64,000 nt of DNA from Mimachlamys varia (lineage: Eukaryota > Mollusca > Bivalvia > Pectinida > Pectinidae): the NCBI GenBank assembly GCA_947623455.1, contig OX392535.1:39642688-39706687 (forward strand), written 5' to 3'. The notes below the pieces were generated by a model. The model was not told the origin of the DNA, searched no databases, and saw nothing but the letters and a program-made list of their open reading frames with translations. Shown here in pieces: positions 56,844 through 64,000 of the stretch; position 1 is the first letter of the stretch; each line of letters opens with the position of its first letter. Position numbers and translations under genes: made by a program.

Positions 56844-57609
56844 TAGAATTCTGTGAAAAAGTTTCCGGGAAATACTCCTCTTTAACTACTTTAAAATGAC
56901 TGCACGTGATAATTTACACGTGTTTTGTTGTCACCTTGGTTGTGACACCTGACGTACTGAGAAAGTAACAGTAATTAGCACGTGATCTGTTTATCATGTC
57001 GACATTATAACAAGTATTTGTAACAACCTGCTACCAATGTTGTCACGTGACACTTTTCGATGTGCTTCAGGCGTTAATTGTCGCCCACAGGTTGCAAAAA
57101 CATACCCAAATGTTAAAAATAAAATGTTGGTGGTTTGAATAATTGGTAATAAAGAAGAACTTTATTTGGTGATCGAGATTCAGTTGTGGGAAAAGAGATG
57201 ATAAATAAACAAGGTTTTGTTTGTGTTTCTATAAACATTGAAACTAGCCTACCTTATCAATCAGGGGTAACGAAAACACTGTCATTAAAAGTCGTTCCCT
57301 GCCATTAATTCGGATAATCGAGATGATTTACGGATTTTGGGGATAGTAATTATCGTTAACGACGAGATTCAAGTAAAACATGTGTTTAAAATACCCAAAC
57401 AGTTAAGTCAGCCTCAAAAATACTAATTTGATTCAAATTTCTCTCATTGTTTCCAAAATAATTGAAGAATACAATGAAATGTTTTTATCATGAAAATTGG
57501 TCCATGAAATTTTTCCTGTTTACGAATTAAACCTAGTACTGATGATCATATTCACTTTTCCTTTTTGACTATTGCGCATCGCCTGTAAGGCACACAGAAC
57601 AAAAGTCAA
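56844..57609. other. Non-coding, no recognised feature
   Basis: Several CACGTGA/TCACGTG motifs occur (56904, 56982, 57045); otherwise nothing is recognised. Confidence 0.35.
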
Positions 57610-57803
57610 TCTGACTTTTGACGTATACTTTAGTGTGGTAGCACTTCAAGTCGGTAAATGATGCGGACTATCGCAAGAAGGCTAACACGAATATAGCGCG
57701 GCCTTCCAAATACACACGCTCACAACACACCCACCTACATCGGGAGGCCGCCCTTAAATGACACTGGCTGTTAATAGGACGTAAAAACAAATAACCAACC
57801 AAC
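57610..57803 (+). mobile_element. Dispersed element 3' part with SINE-type tail
   Basis: CGGACTATCGCAAGAAGGCT, ATCGGGAGGCCGCCCTTAAA and GGCTGTTAATAGGACGTAAA + A-rich end match the 3' part of the element at 51373, and the tail of SINE family 1. Confidence 0.75.
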
Positions 57804-57910
57804 CTTTTGATGTCTTTTGTCGAGCATACCACGGCGGAAACAGTCGAAGTTATCCGAATGAGGTATAGAAGCAGAAGTCCATGTTTTACGTGGTCATTAC
57901 GACTCATTAG

Positions 57911-58596
57911 ACATACTGCACCTAACATCTACCACATCTTCAGTATTTGCTCACGGTACACTTCCAGCCCTAATATCTACCACATCTTCAGTATTTGCTC
58001 ACGGTACACTTCCGGCCCTAACATCTACAACATGTTCAGTATTTGCTCACGGTACACTTCCAGCCCTAACATCTACCACATGTTCAGTATTTGCTCACGG
58101 TACACTTCCGGCCCTAACATCTACCACATGTTCAGTATTTGCTCACGGTACACTTCCGGCCCTAACATCTACCACATCTTCAGTGTTTGCTCACGGTACA
58201 CTTCCGGCCCTAACATCTACCACATGTTCAGTATTTGCTCACGGTACACTTCCAGCCCTAACATCTACCACATGTTCAGTATTTGCTCACGGTACACTTC
58301 CAGCCCTAACATCTACCACATGTTCAGTATTTGCTCACGGTACACTTCCAGCCCTAACATCTACCACATGTTCAGTATTTGCTCACGGTACACTTCCAGC
58401 CCTAACATCTACCACATGTTCAGTATTTGCCCACGGTACACTTCCAGCCCTATCATCTACCACATGTTCAGTATTTGCTCACGGTACACTTCCAGCCCTA
58501 ACATCTACCACATGTTCAGTATTTGCTCACGGTACACTTCCAGCCCTAATATTTACCACATGTTCAGTATTTGCTCACGGTACACTTCCAGCCCCT
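57911..58596. repeat. 48-bp minisatellite, about 14 copies
   Basis: Units of 48 bp: CTAACATCTACCACATGTTC, AGTATTTGCTCACGGTACAC and TTCC(A/G)GCC. The first units carry CATCTTC instead of CATGTTC; later ones are nearly identical. The period gives open frames of up to ~280 codons on the plus strand, without support for translation. Confidence 0.96.
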
Positions 58597-59242
58597 TAAT
58601 TGCTAGCTTATCGTTTTATCCATTGTCATATATCTTAATCAGCTGAACATATGTTTTAAATAGCATTCATAATTCATACATTGCACGCAAAATAACGTTT
58701 AATCAGAATCATTCAGATGCTTAGATAAACTCTTATCATTCAAACGCACGTTAGACAATCCGTCTTATCACTTTATGAATATCAATATACATATTTTTCA
58801 GAAACAAATTGCTAGAAGTATTTACATTTTCCGGTCGATATATGTATAGTAAAATTTTTCTATTTTTTTTTTTCATTTTAAAGAAATCGCATCGCTGGTA
58901 AATAATTAAATATTGACACCTTTTGAACGCACATGCCGACCAATCATTGTCGACCAATTATTGCCAGCAGATCTTGGTCTTAACGGTGTTTTGTTGATAA
59001 GCCCACCAGATAAGTAGTTTCTTTCATGATGTCAATTAGATTACCGTATACAGGCAAATCTAAGTATATGAACAAACTTCACAGATTCTAAGGCATATCA
59101 AGCGTTAACAAAAGTACAAGATCATACATAATTAACACAGTTTTCTCTTAAACAACGCACTGCTTGAACACTTTAAAAGTAAAGCCTCTGAATCAGATTA
59201 ATTCTTTAATTTTTCTTTCCCATTTTATCTTAAAAAAAGTGC
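58597..59242. other. Non-coding, no recognised feature
   Basis: AT-rich; nothing recognised. Confidence 0.4.
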
Positions 59243-59405
59243 GGGTTGGTTTGGTTTGATTGTTTTTACGTCCTATTAACAGCTAGGGTCATTTAAGGAC
59301 GGCCTCCCAGTGTATGCGATGTGTGTGTGTGTTGAGTGCGTGTGTATTTGGGATGCAGCGGTATGTTCGTGTAAGTCTTCTTGCGATAGTCGCATGTTTG
59401 AAGTC
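59243..59405 (-). mobile_element. Dispersed element 3' part, reversed copy
   Basis: GGTTGGTTTGGTTTGA, TTTTTACGTCCTATTAACAG, TTTAAGGACGGCCTCCCAGT and TCTTCTTGCGATAGTCGCAT are the reverse of 57640-57803. Confidence 0.75.
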
Positions 59406-60189
59406 ACCGAAGTCTATAAATAGTTTTGTTTACTTAATTTTTTTTACATTTAAAAACCCAGTCATATCGTTAGATCCCTTTTCGTTTAAGCGAAGTTTTG
59501 AACTGAAGTAATGCATTTTAAATGTGATAAGACTATTACGTAGAGCGAGACTGTTGTGAAGTGGCCGATACCGTATTGTCATGAACCAGTCTTTCAGAAA
59601 GCAATGACTATTACGTACTCTATAAAGCGAACGGACTGTCATAAAATATGCTTACAGATTGACATGTCTTAAAAGTAGATTCTTTAAAAAATAAAGCACA
59701 AGTTCTTCAACGTGATCTGTCTACAAAGAAATCCACAGTCTGCTGTCTGCTTTCCTCAAAGACAATTGTGACAGTGTTAGATATACGAATACGGGATGCA
59801 TCACCAATAAGATAATAATAATAATAATATACAACATTTATATAGCGCTCTATATAATTTGTAGAATTATTCTAAAGCGCTTCACAACATGTAGATAACA
59901 ATTGATACTTACAATGCATAAATAAAGAAGTTATTACAATCTAAGATAATGTGATAATATAAAAATTGCATATAAATACGAACTAGAAAAAAAAACAAAA
60001 ACAAAACAAACAAAATGAATGTCAGTATATACATGTACATGTCGTCTAAGTTGATACCCTAATGTGCAGACGTGAAAAGGTACGTCTTCAGATGTTTCTT
60101 AAATTTGGCCAGAGTATTTTTTATACAATAAGATAAGAAACTATTGGATTTTAAATTTACAATTCCACACAAAGCGACTACTATGCGGC
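59406..60189. other. Non-coding; (AAT)n and TATAGCGC repeat-like segment
   Basis: An (AAT)n tract at 59810-59829 is followed by ACATTTATATAGCGCTCTAT and TTCTAAAGCGCTTCACA. I recall similar TATAGCGC...AAGCGCTT segments as dispersed repeats in other aquatic animals; family uncertain. Confidence 0.35.
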
Positions 60190-60661
60190 CATTATTGTAT
60201 ATTTACAGTCTACACTGACATTCACTCGATAACCATTGTTCTACTGACTATCATTATCACCTCATAACTGTAGTCAATGACGTCGACAACAATACATGTG
60301 GGCGGAACTATGCAAATCCTCGCGTTTGAAAAACAATTGTGTGGCGTCACCACTAATAAACGTGGGCGGAGCTAACAACGATTTATGCAAATCTCATGCT
60401 ATTACAATTATTGAACCATTCTCACGTTTATTACATTTGAAATGAAATTTGTGCCCGAAGATGGGACTAAAATGAACAAAATAGTTACGAACATTTCACA
60501 GAAAGATACTGTGGATATAAGGATAAACTTTCTATTTTGTTTAGGTTATCGGGGGATAACTACAGTGGAAAACGGGTAAATTATACATAACCGGCTGAAT
60601 TTTCCCGAGTTCCATTGTAGTTATCCCCCGATAACCTAAACAAAATAGAAAGTTAATCCTT
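60190..60661 (+). mobile_element. Hairpin element (family a), copy 2
   Basis: ACAGTCTACACTGACATTCA, CAATGACGTCGACAACAATA, ATGTGGGCGGAACTATGCAA and CGTGGGCGGAGCTAACA align with copy 1 at 54690. It ends in a palindrome at 60519-60661: arms share TTTCTATTTTGTTTAGGTTA and TCGGGGGATAACTACA, with two visible mismatches. This inner arm sequence is unlike that of copy 1. Confidence 0.88.
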
Positions 60662-62142
60662 AATTGAAAACCTTTTTACAAGCATATTGTCGCCTTATTG
60701 AATCCAAAAGCTAGTAACATGTACATTTGGATTCTGGGCAGTTTTATAAAGTTTTAAAGGTAAAACAATATCCTAAATGGTCCATTCCGGAAGGGGTAAT
60801 TCTTACCGGAAGTTGATTATAAGCCCCTTGATCCCTTTGTACGGGATGAAATAAGGCGGTTACGAGTTATCATGTTCTTTGGCGACAATATCAATCTGAT
60901 TAAAATCATATCTTGATCTCAGCGCCGTTCCGTAAACTTCTCTATGCTACGTTAAGATCTGAGAAAATCCCATAGGGGTCATGTCCCGATGACCTTTTGT
61001 ATTAACGAATCAAATTACTACTTTCAGAATCTTGACAGTGAAATTTTGAGGCGACAAAGCTTGCATTATCGCATTTGTCCATTTAGTCATTTCGTCACCA
61101 AAAAGTTCATGTGGAATAATGTGACGAAATGACTTGCTGCAAGATGACAGGTCAATGGAGAATTATTTTAGTATTAAGTAAAGAGGCGACAAAGGTCATC
61201 TGAACGTGACCCCCTTCTGGGATATTGTCAGATCCTTGTAAAACGGAGTGAGAACAAGGATCTGTATTTTAATCAGATTGGCGACAGTATACAAGTTTAG
61301 GGGTTTTCTAGCAAGAACAGCTGTACATGGTTGCTTGATACGGATTCGCGTATATAATAGATAACACATTCAGTGATTGAATTGGACAGTCTATCAAGTG
61401 TCAAGATAACTGGGGAAGACACTGAAAAATGAATTTCCGATGAAGTGACCCACATTAGAATAGCCGAGATAGATTAGCATTGCGTGCAGATGACTCCATA
61501 TTCACAAAGCTCTCGTCTCTCTCGCGAGATCAGGCTCTTATTGAATTTTTCCCGGAACACGACTTGTGTGTAACTGATTTCAAACGTCTTCGATTTATTT
61601 CCCTCATGTAATCAATTTACTATTCATCAAGACGGCCCTTTAGACTGATCCACAAACACTAGAAAGCAATATCTGAAATGTGACGTAATGTGATATATGC
61701 TAAGTATCCGAAATATAATGCGTGCTGGTTCCCCGTTATGCTGCATATTTCAGCGAAACATTGAAGAGCATGTTGTACGACAGGACGTTTCTTCCTATGG
61801 AATCCATTTTCAAGAAATACACAGCGAGACATTACCTAAAGCCCTGGCATAACATATAGATAATGAATCCATATCGAGGATTGCGCTGACACGAAATTTA
61901 ATTAAACTGAAATTATTTTATTTCAGAAAGGAATTAGGCATACCATGTTTCGAAATAAATAAAAAATCTTTAGGTTTGTGCCATAAACAAAGTATAGAGG
62001 ATTAGCTGATGCAGCTCTGAAGAAAGTTAATGGACTTTTGCTTTGATATGACTGGAATGAAATACTTCTTTTTAATTGGATAAAGTGTGACGAATCTATT
62101 TAGTTTTAAGTACGTCTTCAATCTAGTCATCACTCTAAGCCG
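60662..62142. other. Non-coding, no recognised feature
   Basis: GACGAAATGAC/GTCATTTCGTC motifs at 61083-61133 form a small inverted pair. No gene is recognised. Confidence 0.4.
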
Positions 62143-62821
62143 AATTATGACGCGGGAACATCACCGCCGACTTAGTAATGACGCGGGAACATCACTGCGG
62201 ACTGAGTTATGACGCGGGAACATCACCGCAGACTGAGTTATGACGAGGGAACAACAGCGCGGACTAAGTTATGACGCGGGGATATCACCGTGGATTAAAA
62301 ATGACGCAGGATGCATCACCGCAAACTGAGTTATAACGCGGGAACATCACCGCGGACTGAGTTATAACGCGGGAACATCACAGCGGACTGAGGTATGACG
62401 CCGACACATCACCGCGGACTGAGTTATGACGCAGGAACATCACCCGCGGACTGAGTTATAACGCGGGTACATCACTGCGGACTGAGTTATGACGCAGGAA
62501 CATCACTGCGGACTGAGTTATGACGCAGGAACATCACTGCCGCCTGAGTTATGACGCGGGGATATCACCACGGATTGATAATGACGCGGAACATCACCGC
62601 GGCCTGAGTTAAAACGCGGGAACATCACAGCGGACTGAATTTTGACGCGGGAATATCACCGTGGACTTTGTTTTGACGCGGAAACATCACCGCGAACTGA
62701 GTTTTGACGCGGACACATCACCGCGCACTGAGTTATAAAGTTATAACTGGGGTACATCACTGCGGACTGAGTTATGACGCGGACACATCAACGCAGACTA
62801 AGTTATGACGCGGGGACGTCC
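62143..62821. repeat. ~31-bp GC-richer minisatellite, about 22 copies
   Basis: Units of the form GAGTTATGACGCGGGAACAT + CACCGCGGACT, rich in CpG in an otherwise AT-rich region. Copies vary at several positions and some contain small deletions. Confidence 0.93.
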
Positions 62822-64000
62822 ATGACTTTGCTATATTTTCGCCATAGTCTATCCACTTTAAAGAATTTTCACGATAGAGTGCCTTATTTGCTTTCACTGC
62901 GGTGGCAGTAATTTGCATCAGTTTGAGCATAGCCGCTGCATTTTACTTTACTTTTTAAAGATTTTCGATCATGGCATTTTCTTGGCGCCTTCAAAATAAA
63001 GATACATTTAAAACAGGATTCAAACCCATTTAAGCATGCTATGCAACCGTATAGTTGTATGACGTATTCACGATTTGACAATGTTGCCATGGTGATGCTG
63101 TGCAAATGTTACATGTACCATTTTCCATAGATGTGTAGCGGGCGTCAGTAGTTTAAGTACACCTATCACCTTGTGAACTCTTCATAAAAATAGGTCAGGT
63201 ACGGAGAACTCTTCAATCTCTATATATCAGTGTTGTCATGGTGACAACTCATTGACCGTAAGTGATGAGGTCTTTTTTGTTTTTTATCCAGGACAGCGTT
63301 AATTAGAAAAGTTTATAGGTTAATCCCGGCTTAGTATCAGACGCCACTTGACAGATCGTTACGATACTTTGGCTCTCCGAATCTCCACCGCGAGGAGTCC
63401 CAGGGACCTGAACAGTATTCGGAGTATTTTGCAGAGGTTTTGAGTATTTTGAACTGCATAAATGCGGAAATTAGACCTAAAATCATAAAACGACTATGTC
63501 ACTCTTAACACTTTTGATTAGGTTATAATACAGCTGTAGCAAATTATCAGGTCCCTGTGCAAAGAGAAAGTACAAGATGGCCATTTTTCGTTCTGTAAAA
63601 TTATACATAGGTCTGGCTTAGCGTTGGAAAATACAATGTACATTGTGTATTTTTAGATTTCTTCTGGCTTCCCAGACTTTGTACTGAGCAGGTCACAAGT
63701 ACCGCAAAGACAACACTATAAAAAGATGGCGTAATACATGGTTTAACACCAAGATAGCGTTTGTTCGGTTTTTTTATTTTGTTTTTCTTTAAATAGTCCT
63801 TTTCATGGTGCATGATGATTTATTTGTTTTCTCTCTGATATCATTAATACTGAGCACACATATTGACATTTTCAGAACATTGTAGATTTTACCACCTTAT
63901 AGATCTGAGAAAACGTTGAATTTAATCAAATCAGATGAAAAATACGGTTTGAACATTTCGCATGAGCTCATTCATGTTCATACGCCACCTGCTTAATACT
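62822..64000. other. Non-coding, no recognised feature
   Basis: AT-rich; nothing recognised up to the window end. Confidence 0.4.

Noticed and set aside
57807..58646. 279-codon frame with 16-residue repeats
   Set aside because: By-product of the 48-bp array.

Overview
The window looks like nuclear DNA of a repeat-rich marine invertebrate, most likely a bivalve mollusc. It is AT-rich, has almost no long open frames, and carries a GPCR exon ending in a eukaryotic splice donor. It also holds tRNA-derived SINEs, short inverted-repeat elements, a broken Ty3/gypsy retrotransposon and many minisatellites. The bivalve assignment is an inference from the repeat style and from remembered mollusc repeats; no species is claimed.

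Only one host coding exon is clear. At 31233-31729 (+) lies the first coding exon of a class A, peptide-receptor-like GPCR: a glycosylated N-terminus, TM1 to TM3, and a phase-2 donor inside the Arg codon of the E/DRY motif. The later exons are not visible. A second open frame (56313-56843, -, 176 codons) reads like protein but is not recognised. All other long open frames are shadows of tandem repeats whose period is a multiple of three.

Layout: 1-12 kb holds a 42-bp minisatellite, two hairpin elements, SINEs, a ~165-bp satellite and two related ~32-bp arrays. 12-25 kb holds a CGATA-rich array, MITEs, a diverged triplication, a hairpin element with a 20-copy 22-bp array, and a 21-bp array. 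25-31 kb holds SINEs, MITEs and a hairpin element. 31-38 kb holds the GPCR exon, then a 33-bp minisatellite element split by the gypsy copy. 41-47 kb holds a ~134-bp satellite with two insertions and a Tc1-like MITE carrying a nested TTAA-type MITE. 47-64 kb holds more hairpin elements, dispersed repeats, a 48-bp array and a ~31-bp GC-richer array.

The most interesting signal is a set of about ten elements built around long, near-perfect hairpins. Several also carry CCAAT-like and paired TGACGTCA (CRE-like) motifs. In the best pair (54690-55178 and 60190-60661) the arms of each hairpin match each other almost perfectly while the inner arm sequence differs strongly between copies. Nested insertions allow target sites to be read directly: TA for the Tc1-like MITE, TTAA for the 375-bp MITE, and a 5-bp duplication for the gypsy copy.
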